Of a stretch of 64,000 bases of DNA, positions 17,146 through 25,174 are shown piece after piece. Numbering within the stretch: the first letter of the stretch is position 1; each line of letters starts with the position of its first letter. Position numbers and translations under genes: made by a program. The stretch covers positions 118,145 to 182,144 of the forward strand of contig NZ_JAFLVT010000004.1 of assembly GCF_017316025.1 (NCBI RefSeq). The letters run 5' to 3'. The stretch comes from Candidatus Enterococcus myersii (GTDB lineage: Bacteria; Bacillota; Bacilli; Lactobacillales; Enterococcaceae). The notes beneath the pieces are model-generated. The model had not been told where the DNA came from. It searched no databases and was given only the letters and a program-made list of their open reading frames with translations.

Positions 17146-19716
17146 CTACTCTTCCAAAATTACTTCTTCTACCAGTGTTGGCCCTTTGTTTTTGCCGCGG
17201 CCAATTAGTCGCAGAAGTTGGGCTGAAGCCAAATAAAAACTGCTCCCTTTCAGATAAGCAAAATAACAGCCTTCCCAGCGGGTCACGTATTTTTGTTTGC
17301 CACTGAAATTATCTTGGAAGTTATAAATTGCATTGCCATAATTGTAAATGATGTTCATAATCCGTTCTTCAAAAAAAGCAAACGGACCTTCTCCCACCTT
17401 AGCCAGTGGCGCCATGCCCAAATCGACTTTTTTAAAGCCTGCTTTTTCCCAACTATCTAACATCCCTAAGACTAAAAAATTGGCTAATTCTTTGGGAGCA
17501 TCTGATTTAATCCGTAATAAGTCATAAGAAACCCACTCAGTCGAAATAGCCTGCTCTGTGATAAAGCCCACCAGTTGATTCTCGTTGTTGCGCACAACTG
17601 CAACGGGACTGTTTAGAATGTAGCTTTCATCAAAACGACCATTGCCAAAATATTTTTCTCCTTTACCATCTAACCAGTCTTGCGAAACAGCAGCTAATTG
17701 TGGCAAAAGCTCAGCCGGCAGTGTTTCATATTTTTTAAACGTATAACCTTGCACACTTAATTTGCGATAAACTTCTTGTTGCAAATAATCTTCTTGGTGG
17801 TCTAGATAGACGGTACCGGTCTCACCAATTTTGGCAAATTGAAAACCCAGATCGTGTAACTGGACGACATATTTTTCACTGATTTTGTAAAACGCCAGTT
17901 GATAGCCCAGTTTATCGGCTGCTTTCATAAAAGAAAGCGTTGCTGTCTGCCAGAGTGTTTCATCTCCTATTGGATTTCCTAAAACAAAGCAGCGATTGCT
18001 TTTTATCTGATAGCCAAAAACAACGCGATCTTGACCGTTGACTTGATAGTAATAATAACGATAACCTGCTAATTCTAGGCGGTGACTAGATTTGGTCCCA
18101 CCGTAGCGGGTCAGTAGTTTTTCAAAACGACTCCGGTCAAAATTCTCACCCAAATGCGCAGGACCACGACTTAAATACTGTTGCAAAGACAACAACGTCA
18201 AAGCGCCAACCGCTAAGCCGACCATGCCAGAGATCCATACATCATCAGAAGGAAATAAAACAAACTGTCCACCCATTAAGTTGGTATTCCACCACTGGCC
18301 GCTGTGGAACCCGGCAATTGCGTAAGCAATTAATAACGTTCCAAATAAAGCGACATCAAAAATAATCGCACCCCAAGAATAGACAAATTTTTCCCGGTAA
18401 AATTCTTTACGAGATAACCATACTGCCAGTAAAATCAAACAATAAACAATGATTAGGCGTAGTGACTGGGTCCGAGAAATCGTATTTACAATCCCAAAAA
18501 CTAAGACAAATAAAGTTGGAACATAAGCTTTTTTCACTTTGCCGTATAGACCACGAGCGAGCCCTAATAAGACAAAACCAATTAGTAAATTCAAGGTTTG
18601 GTCTAAAAAGTTAAATGAAAATGGCAATAAAAACTCAAAAATTTGGCTAAGATTTGATAAATTGGTCACCGTCGAAAGCAGTACCATCATAATACCGGCA
18701 AAATATACTGCCACTACGACAATTAAATGAGCAATTCGCTGTAAAATAAGGCGTGGTAAGTTATCAAAAAAGCGATTGAATTTCACCCCTGTTTGGGAAA
18801 TAAATAAAATCAGACCACTTAAAAAGGGAATCAAATAATAAAAAAGACGGTAATACAATAACCAGACTACCGTTTGATTTTGAGATAGGCCCACTTGCCC
18901 CATTCCTAGAATCATCAAGACATCAAAGGTTCCCATGCCCCCTGGAACCATCGTCAGCATCCCGATTAATGTAGCAATTAAAAACATCGGATAAACTTGT
19001 TCAAAGGAAACTTGCAACTGCATAAGATAACCTATTCCTAAAAAGACCGCCAAAGCTCCTCCCCACTGACAAAAAGAAGTGATTGCCAGTTGAATCACCC
19101 GATTAGGAAAAAGATCTGCAAACAGTTTTTTACGTCGCAAATACGTTAATGTAAATAGTGCCGGTGCATATAAACTGCCGCCTACCAGCCAAATCCAATA
19201 ATGACGGAAGTGACTGGCATTGTGGAGGAGGAAAATGTCGATTAATAACCACAACGCCCAAAGGGATAAACCGCTAAACATAAAGAAGGCGACTTTTGAA
19301 ACAGTTGCTAAAACTTTTTTACGATCAAAACCTTTCCCGTAAAAATTACTCCGCAGACTGGCCCCTACAATCCCCCCAAAACCTGCTAAATTATTGATAG
19401 TATTGGTGGTCCACGCTGCAATAAACCAACTGCCGCGAGGCATCTTGGCTCTGCCTGATTTTTCTAATACAGAAATTGTTACCCAGTCATAACCAAGCAT
19501 CGGCAAAACGCCGATAAAGCCCATCAATGCCATTAAAATCAGTGTACTAGTATCTTGTTTGCCCATTGTTTGGGCCACTTGTGCCCAACTCATGCCGTGG
19601 GCAATATTGGCCACTTGATTGGCAACGAAAATTAAAATCGAGCCAAAGAAAATCAGGCGTAACAAGAGACTGTGTTTTTTTATTACACCCACGAATCCCT
19701 TTAGTTTCTCTTTCAT
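17146..19716 (-). CDS. mprF: Phosphatidylglycerol lysyltransferase/flippase
   Basis: At 856 residues the protein has the two-part MprF build. The N-terminal half holds many membrane segments (about residues 10-530, including the MVPGGMGTFDVL block of the flippase domain). The C-terminal cytoplasmic DUF2156 aminoacyl-transferase domain contains RYGGTKSSHRLEL, GNPIGDETLW and KVDLGMAPLAKVGEGPFAFFEERI. It adds an amino acid, usually lysine, to phosphatidylglycerol and flips the product, lowering sensitivity to cationic peptides. The start at 19716 follows AGGAGAAAACTTC; the longer frame has no such site. The ~300-bp gap upstream is shared with the divergent capA-like gene. Confidence 0.95.
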   Translation of the reverse strand: MKEKLKGFVGVIKKHSLLLRLIFFGSILIFVANQVANIAHGMSWAQVAQTMGKQDTSTLILMALMGFIGVLPMLGYDWVTISVLEKSGRAKMPRGSWFIAAWTTNTINNLAGFGGIVGASLRSNFYGKGFDRKKVLATVSKVAFFMFSGLSLWALWLLIDIFLLHNASHFRHYWIWLVGGSLYAPALFTLTYLRRKKLFADLFPNRVIQLAITSFCQWGGALAVFLGIGYLMQLQVSFEQVYPMFLIATLIGMLTMVPGGMGTFDVLMILGMGQVGLSQNQTVVWLLYYRLFYYLIPFLSGLILFISQTGVKFNRFFDNLPRLILQRIAHLIVVVAVYFAGIMMVLLSTVTNLSNLSQIFEFLLPFSFNFLDQTLNLLIGFVLLGLARGLYGKVKKAYVPTLFVLVFGIVNTISRTQSLRLIIVYCLILLAVWLSRKEFYREKFVYSWGAIIFDVALFGTLLIAYAIAGFHSGQWWNTNLMGGQFVLFPSDDVWISGMVGLAVGALTLLSLQQYLSRGPAHLGENFDRSRFEKLLTRYGGTKSSHRLELAGYRYYYYQVNGQDRVVFGYQIKSNRCFVLGNPIGDETLWQTATLSFMKAADKLGYQLAFYKISEKYVVQLHDLGFQFAKIGETGTVYLDHQEDYLQQEVYRKLSVQGYTFKKYETLPAELLPQLAAVSQDWLDGKGEKYFGNGRFDESYILNSPVAVVRNNENQLVGFITEQAISTEWVSYDLLRIKSDAPKELANFLVLGMLDSWEKAGFKKVDLGMAPLAKVGEGPFAFFEERIMNIIYNYGNAIYNFQDNFSGKQKYVTRWEGCYFAYLKGSSFYLASAQLLRLIGRGKNKGPTLVEEVILEE

Positions 19717-20012
19717 GAAGTTTTCTCCTATCTCAAGTGCTAAACACACTTTTATTGCTACCATTTGCTTGTTGTCACTAAAATGGACGCTGTTTTATTC
19801 CCAATGTTTTCAACTTCTGATTTTAACTTATGTAGTTAGTTTTATGGTAGCCTAAATGGCGTTTTTTTACCAACTATGTTACTACATTTAGGAAATAAGA
19901 ATACTTGCGGCAAAAAAGGCGCGAATTCCCGCGAAATCGACTATCTTTTCTTTTCGTAAGCAAGTAAACTATTAGAGAAACGTCATACAAATTTTATTTT
20001 CAGGAGGGCATT

Positions 20013-21302
20013 ATGACCAAGTCTCGCTTAGAAAAAATGAAAGAAAAACAAGCCGCACAAAAACGTCACCTTATCTTAGTGATGAGTCTACTTTTTCTCG
20101 CACTTGTTGGCTGCATCTTTTTAAAAGCGTTTACAGGAAAATCCGCAACCAAAAATAGCCAGGAAACAGCACAAGTAAAACAAGCTGTACATAGTAAACA
20201 AAAGACTCCAAAGCAAAACACAACAAAACCTGATACTACAATCAAAAAAGCTGTGATTACAGCCAGTGGTGATATGTTATACCATGATATCTTGTACCGC
20301 AGTGCTTATGATGGCAATAAGTATGATCTGGCTAATGATTACGCGCAAATTTCACCATTACTGAAAAAAGCAGATCTTTCTTTGGGAGATTTCGAAGGGA
20401 CAATCAACCCAAAGCGTGAACTAACTGGCTATCCCATTTTCAATGCACCACAAGCAGTAGCCGACAGCATAAAAAAAGCGGGCTTTGATGTTGTCGACTT
20501 GGCCCACAATCATATCTTAGACACCGGCTTAGAAGGCTTACATTCAACTGTTGCTGCTTTTCAAAAAAATGGGATGGAAACAATCGGAGTAAAAACCAAG
20601 ACAACCAAAGATATTCTAGTCAAAGAAATAAACGGGATTAAAATTGCTTTATTGGCTTATGCCTATGGCTTTAATGGCATCGAAGCCAGTTTAACAAAAG
20701 AAGAATATGACAGTCATTTAAAAGATTTAAATATGGAAAAAGTCGCGGCCGATTTGAAAAAGGCAGAAAAAATTGCCGATATTACGATCGTCATGCCCCA
20801 AGACGGCGTGGAGTACGCTTTAGAACCAAATGAAGAACAACGAGCAAAATACCGCCAAATGGTCGATTTAGGGGCAGATATCATCTTTGGCGGGCATCCC
20901 CACGTTGCAGAACCGACAGAGACAATAAAAAAAGATGGCGATAAAAAATTCATTATTTATTCCATGGGTAACTTGATTTCAGACCAACGCTACGAATCCT
21001 TACAAAATTACTGGACCGAACGAGGCGTAGTCATGGAAGTTGCTATCAAAAAAGAAAAAGATAAAACTGTCATTGCAAAAGTCACAGCTCACCCAACTTG
21101 GGTAGACAAAGAACCCATTGCCGGCCGTACCTATCAGCATCCCGAGTACGGTACCGTCCAATCCCAAGACTACCAAGTCTTTTTAGCCGAAAATTATCTG
21201 CCCGGAGGCAAATACGCCCATACCGTCTCCCAAACAAAACGCCAACGAATCGAAACCGCCTACCACGAAATGAATGAACTATTAAAAATCAACTGGGAAT
21301 AA
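20013..21302 (+). CDS. CapA/YwtB-like (PGA_cap) membrane-anchored metallophosphatase-like protein
   Basis: The 429-residue protein has a short basic N terminus, one membrane segment (about residues 20-42, LILVMSLLFLALVGCIFL), a Lys/Thr-rich linker, and the PGA_cap domain from about residue 85. Its motifs are ITASGDMLYHD, SLGDFEGTI, DVVDLAHNHILDTG, GGHPHVAEP and SMGNLISDQ. The domain should face outside. CapA homologues act in poly-gamma-glutamate export or anchoring, but no capB/capC-like genes are near, so the role is open. AGGAGG precedes the ATG. A structured repeat begins 3 bp after the stop. Confidence 0.85.
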   Translation: MTKSRLEKMKEKQAAQKRHLILVMSLLFLALVGCIFLKAFTGKSATKNSQETAQVKQAVHSKQKTPKQNTTKPDTTIKKAVITASGDMLYHDILYRSAYDGNKYDLANDYAQISPLLKKADLSLGDFEGTINPKRELTGYPIFNAPQAVADSIKKAGFDVVDLAHNHILDTGLEGLHSTVAAFQKNGMETIGVKTKTTKDILVKEINGIKIALLAYAYGFNGIEASLTKEEYDSHLKDLNMEKVAADLKKAEKIADITIVMPQDGVEYALEPNEEQRAKYRQMVDLGADIIFGGHPHVAEPTETIKKDGDKKFIIYSMGNLISDQRYESLQNYWTERGVVMEVAIKKEKDKTVIAKVTAHPTWVDKEPIAGRTYQHPEYGTVQSQDYQVFLAENYLPGGKYAHTVSQTKRQRIETAYHEMNELLKINWE

Positions 21303-21304
21303 GG

Positions 21305-21453
21305 AAAGCTAGACAAACTTGGGCAGCTTTTGAGTAATAAGACGGGATCTTGATAAATTGCTCTTCAAATTTCTCAAGATTTTGCCTTATTACCGATAAA
21401 GCTAGTTTGAGTAGCTAGACAACTATAAAAGCTAGACAAACTTGGGCAGCTTT
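21305..21453 (+). repeat. Structured tandem hairpin repeat, type D: one full unit plus truncated second unit
   Basis: The full 110-nt hairpin runs 21307-21416. AGCTA, CAAACT and AGCTTT on the 5' side pair with AAAGCT, AGTTTG and TAGCT on the 3' side. TAATAAG pairs with CTTATTA and ATCTTGA with TCAAGAT. The internal loop GAG/CCGA is shared with the arrays at 34945 and 63480. The first 26 nt (21305-21330) recur exactly at 21428-21453, 123 bp further on, and the copy then stops. The element begins right after the capA stop and reads in the same direction. The next ~170 bp hold no gene. Confidence 0.85.
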
Positions 21454-21627
21454 ATTGGCTTATTTCTGAAAAGTTAGTACATTATTTTAAGTCAGACATA
21501 AAGCTTTTTACAAACAAGACACAGAAATAATTTAATAATCTCGCTTAAGTTTATACGCGATACTCACTTGATATGTACGCAATAGTTTCGATTGTTTTAT
21601 TTATATTTCTTCCTTCCCCCTAACTCA

Positions 21628-21662
21628 AAAACACCCCGCTGACTAAATTCAGCGGGGTGTTT
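21628..21662 (-). terminator. Terminator of rny
   Basis: ACACCCCGCTG (21631-21641) pairs with CAGCGGGGTGT (21650-21660), with A/T runs on both sides, 10 bp past the rny stop. Confidence 0.92.
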
Positions 21663-21672
21663 GATTTCAAAA

Positions 21673-23232
21673 TTATTTGGCGTAGTCTGTGGCGCGGGTT
21701 TCCCGAATCACAGTTACTTTGATATGGCCTGGATAGTCCAGTTCGTCTTCAATTTTTTTGCGGATGTCTCGCACTAAGCGAACCGCTTCTAAGTCTGAGA
21801 TTTCTTCTGGTTTAACCATTACCCGTACTTCGCGACCAGCTTGGACAGCGAAGCTTGATTCTACACCAGAAAAACTATTGGAGATATTCTCTAAGTTTTC
21901 CAACCGTTTGATGTAGTTTTCTAATGATTCACTGCGGGCACCTGGGCGAGCAGCAGATAGTGCATCTGCGGCCGCAACTAAGACGGAGATAACTGACGTT
22001 GCTTCTGTATCGCCATGGTGTGATGCGATGGCGTTAATCACAACTGGGTTTTCTTTGTACTTAGCGGCTAATTCCGCACCGATTTCCACGTGAGAGCCTT
22101 CAATTTCATGATCTAGCGCTTTACCGATATCGTGAAGGAGACCTGCTCGTTTAGCAAGTTGTACATCCTCACCTAGTTCAGCGGCTAAGATACCAGATAA
22201 CTTGGCAACTTCAATGGAGTGGTTCAAGACATTTTGACCATAACTTGTACGGAAATGTAAGCGTCCTAAGATCTTAATTAAATCAGGATGCAAGGTGTGG
22301 GCGCCAACTTCAAATGCGGCTTCTTCCCCGTATTCACGGATGCGTTCATCCATTTCTTTACGAGATTTCTCCACCATTTCTTCAATACGAGCTGGATGGA
22401 TACGACCATCTTGGATTAGTTTTTCCAATGTCATGCGGGCAATTTCCCGTCTGATTGGATCAAACCCTGACAATACCACTGCTTCTGGTGTGTCATCGAT
22501 AATCAAATCAATCCCTGTCAAAGTCTCTAAGGTACGAATGTTGCGGCCTTCACGACCGATGATCCGTCCTTTCATTTCATCGTTTGGCAATGAAACAACA
22601 GAGACTGTCATCTCAGAAACTTGATCTGCAGCACAGCGTTGGATGGCTAAGGACAATAAGTTCTTGGCTTTTCTGTCCGCTTCTTCCTTGGCTCTTTGCT
22701 CAGACTCTTTCACCATTAAGGTCAGTTCATGATTCAACTCTTCTTCTGTTGATTTCATGATGATCTCTTTGGCTTCATCACGGGACAAAGCAGCGATTTT
22801 TTCAAGCTCTTGCTGTTGTCCTTCGATTAATTTTTCGACTTCATTTTCTCGCTCGTCAATTAATTGCTGTTTCGCACTAAGTTTTGTTTCTTTTTCTTCC
22901 AGTGAGTTTTCGCGTTTTTCAATTGAGTCGTCTTTGCGATCAAGCAGCTGCTCTCTTTGGAGCAAGCGATTTTCTTGGGTTTTTAATTCAAGTTTGCTTT
23001 CCTTCAACTCACTTTCAATTTCTGCACGATACTTCTGATTTTCTTCCTTAGCTTCTAACAAGGCTTCTTTTTTTAGAGTTTCCGCTTCTTTTTGCGCACT
23101 GGTCAAAATCCCTTGAGCAGAACTTTGCGCCCCTGCGATCTCTTTTTCGTGACGAGATTTAGCAACGAATAGCCCTAATAAAACACCGACAATTAAACCG
23201 ATGATAGCGAGGAGAATATACATTAAAGTCAA
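21673..23232 (-). CDS. rny: Ribonuclease Y
   Basis: The protein of about 519 residues has an N-terminal membrane anchor ([19 protein letters not shown]), a long coiled coil (about residues 30-190), a KH domain with [15 protein letters not shown], and an HD domain ([12 protein letters not shown]). Sequence is near-collinear with Bacillus RNase Y. It starts mRNA decay as a membrane-bound endonuclease. The open frame reaches a GTG at 23241, but that GTG lies inside the GGAGG ribosome site. The TTG at 23232, eight bases after GGAGG, is the better start; an ATG three codons later is possible. Confidence 0.95.
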   Translation of the reverse strand: MTLMYILLAIIGLIVGVLLGLFVAKSRHEKEIAGAQSSAQGILTSAQKEAETLKKEALLEAKEENQKYRAEIESELKESKLELKTQENRLLQREQLLDRKDDSIEKRENSLEEKETKLSAKQQLIDERENEVEKLIEGQQQELEKIAALSRDEAKEIIMKSTEEELNHELTLMVKESEQRAKEEADRKAKNLLSLAIQRCAADQVSEMTVSVVSLPNDEMKGRIIGREGRNIRTLETLTGIDLIIDDTPEAVVLSGFDPIRREIARMTLEKLIQDGRIHPARIEEMVEKSRKEMDERIREYGEEAAFEVGAHTLHPDLIKILGRLHFRTSYGQNVLNHSIEVAKLSGILAAELGEDVQLAKRAGLLHDIGKALDHEIEGSHVEIGAELAAKYKENPVVINAIASHHGDTEATSVISVLVAAADALSAARPGARSESLENYIKRLENLENISNSFSGVESSFAVQAGREVRVMVKPEEISDLEAVRLVRDIRKKIEDELDYPGHIKVTVIRETRATDYAK

Positions 23233-23241
23233 TAGATCCAC

Positions 23242-23704
23242 CTCCGTACTATCTTATTCAATTATTGTTCGTAGTTTTTTGATAAACTTTAATCTGAAAT
23301 TATCAATATGCCTACATGCATATGTGTTTTAGACACAACTTTATTCTAATGTTTGTCGTAAGGGCTGTCAACTTATAAAAGTTAAAAGTACTTCTTATAA
23401 AGGAGCGTTATTTTTCTTCTAATTTTATTGAAAAAATTGCAGGGAAGTAACAAATTTATTTCGTTTTTTTATTTGTAAAACTCACCTGGGCAAAGCGGAT
23501 AAAAATGAGGGGTCTTCACCAAAATAAGCGTGAAATTTTCAGAAACTATCAAGAGTTGGCTGTAACTTTTGGAAAAATTTCAGTCTATTTAGTAGTGCTT
23601 TTTTATCGCTAGTATAAAAAGTCCTGCCAACCAATAGGTTACCCGCATTTTTAATAGGTTGTGTTTGTATCCTAGGTGCCATAGTTTCAAGATACTCGCG
23701 CTTT
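23242..23704. other. Gene-free region upstream of rny
   Basis: It should hold the rny promoter and the end of the GH20 transcript. A 61-codon frame (23539-23724, minus) overlaps the GH20 C terminus and lacks a clear ribosome site, so it is not called. No repeat or RNA structure stood out. Confidence 0.4.
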
Positions 23705-25039
23705 TTATTTTTGCCAGTGCTCAAAAAGTGTGTGATAGTGCGCTTTAGTCCGAGTTAGCTGACTGACTTTTTCATTTAAGGCTGCTTGTAAGTAAAAGAC
23801 GGCATCAATTACCTCAGCTACCGTCTGAGCATTGGGATCATCGGCCCAAATCGCCAAGGCGACAGCGGGTGTTTGGGCTAAATATTTTGCGGCAACAAGT
23901 TGATCGTTGGCAAATAAGTCCAATGTAAAGCCTTGTTGAATTTTTTCATAGGTCGGATAGCTGTATCCTGCCATCTCCCCTAAAACATAATAAAAATAAT
24001 TATCATTATGGTTCACAACTTGATATCCCGCTTCAAAGAATGTCTCCACTGGCGCCATATTTTTATTCCAACGGGTCCAATAGGAAATCTGACAATTTTT
24101 AGAAAGGGTCAATTGTTCTTGCCGATTCAAGCGATAAAAACCATCATTCCAAACGCGAACGACAAAGCCTAAGTCACTGATTTTTGCGACTAAATTATTC
24201 ACATAGTCAGTAAAGATCTCAATTCCGCTCGCCTTTGGACCAAACTTTTCTAAGGCAGCTTTTTGCAAGGTCGGATATACTTCCACTTGGTCAAAATCAA
24301 TGAATTCATCCGCGCCAATATGAAAATATTGGCTTTGTTTAAAAAGTGTCGCGTATTCTTGATAAATTTTAAAGACGAAATCTACCGCAGCCGGATTTAA
24401 AATATCGAGCGCCCGCACATCCGCCACTAGTTTTCCTGCTACGGATTTTTTTAACCGCCAATCCGGATAAGTTTCTAACACCTGCTCTAAGTGTCCAGGA
24501 CTGTCAATATCTGGAATTACTTCAATATAAAAGTTTTGACAATACGCAATCAGCTCTTTTACTTCTGCTTGAGTTAAGTGTTGTTTTGAAACAATTTCCG
24601 GATGTTTTTTTGACTCGATTCGAAAGCCTTCATTTTCTGAAAAATGCAATTGTAAGTGCGTAAAATTAAACAAGGCCATGCTGCGTACCAGACGCTTTAA
24701 TTCTTTTAAGGGATAGAATTTGCGACCAATATCAATCATTAAACAGCGTTCTTTCATTTGTGGTAACTGTATACGCCACTCTTCGTTAAAAAGTTCATGT
24801 AAAACCAACTGAACTGCGCCATAAAACAGTCCCGCCTCGTTTTTTGCTAAAAGTTGGGAGTGCTCATTTTCCTCATAAGTAAACTCCTGCATTAAAGAAG
24901 GCACTAATACCAGTTCAATTTTACGTGTAGTTTCTGATGAAAATTCATAGCCGCATGCTTTGAATAATTGCGCCACTTGTTCTGCGACTTGTGCTGCTTT
25001 AGGTGTGGCTGTTTGAAAGCCAATTAAAATTTCGGTCAT
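23705..25039 (-). CDS. GH20 beta-N-acetylhexosaminidase, cytoplasmic
   Basis: The 444-residue protein reads as a GH20 catalytic barrel, with MIDIGRKFYPLKELKRL (strand 1), HLQLHFSENEGFR, VIPDIDSPGHLEQVL and the catalytic Asp-Glu pair in YFHIGADEFIDF. The Trp-rich YWTRW stretch lines the active site in this family. These enzymes remove terminal GlcNAc or GalNAc by substrate-assisted catalysis. No signal peptide or cell-wall anchor is present, so it acts inside the cell on imported oligosaccharides. It lies downstream of the GH38 and GH125 mannosidase genes on the same strand, separated from GH38 by a long hairpin. Confidence 0.88.
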   Translation of the reverse strand: MTEILIGFQTATPKAAQVAEQVAQLFKACGYEFSSETTRKIELVLVPSLMQEFTYEENEHSQLLAKNEAGLFYGAVQLVLHELFNEEWRIQLPQMKERCLMIDIGRKFYPLKELKRLVRSMALFNFTHLQLHFSENEGFRIESKKHPEIVSKQHLTQAEVKELIAYCQNFYIEVIPDIDSPGHLEQVLETYPDWRLKKSVAGKLVADVRALDILNPAAVDFVFKIYQEYATLFKQSQYFHIGADEFIDFDQVEVYPTLQKAALEKFGPKASGIEIFTDYVNNLVAKISDLGFVVRVWNDGFYRLNRQEQLTLSKNCQISYWTRWNKNMAPVETFFEAGYQVVNHNDNYFYYVLGEMAGYSYPTYEKIQQGFTLDLFANDQLVAAKYLAQTPAVALAIWADDPNAQTVAEVIDAVFYLQAALNEKVSQLTRTKAHYHTLFEHWQK

Positions 25040-25067
25040 TTTATTAACTCCTTTTTTTCAAAACAAA

Positions 25068-25144
25068 ATACCCGTAGCTTAAGCTGACGTATTCCAACTG
25101 CCGACAAGGCTGTATTTGGGATTAGGCATGCTAAGCTCGGGTAT
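25068..25144 (-). terminator. Long hairpin between the GH38 and GH20 genes, terminator or attenuator
   Basis: ATACCCG then AGCTTA (from 25068) pair with TAAGCT then CGGGTAT (to 25144); inner pairing is imperfect. The minus strand continues TTTTGTTTT, so it may stop part of the GH38 transcript before GH20. Confidence 0.6.
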
Positions 25145-25174
25145 CTTTATTTACTTGCCGTAAAGTCTACTTTT

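Noticed and set aside
15526..21517. 16-bp match AGCTTTTTACAAACAA at 15526 and 21502
   Set aside because: The match is short and AT-rich, one copy lies in a terminator tail and no further structure is shared, so chance is likely.
23539..23724. 61-codon minus-strand frame after GH20
   Set aside because: It overlaps the GH20 C terminus, has no clear ribosome site and no recognisable features.
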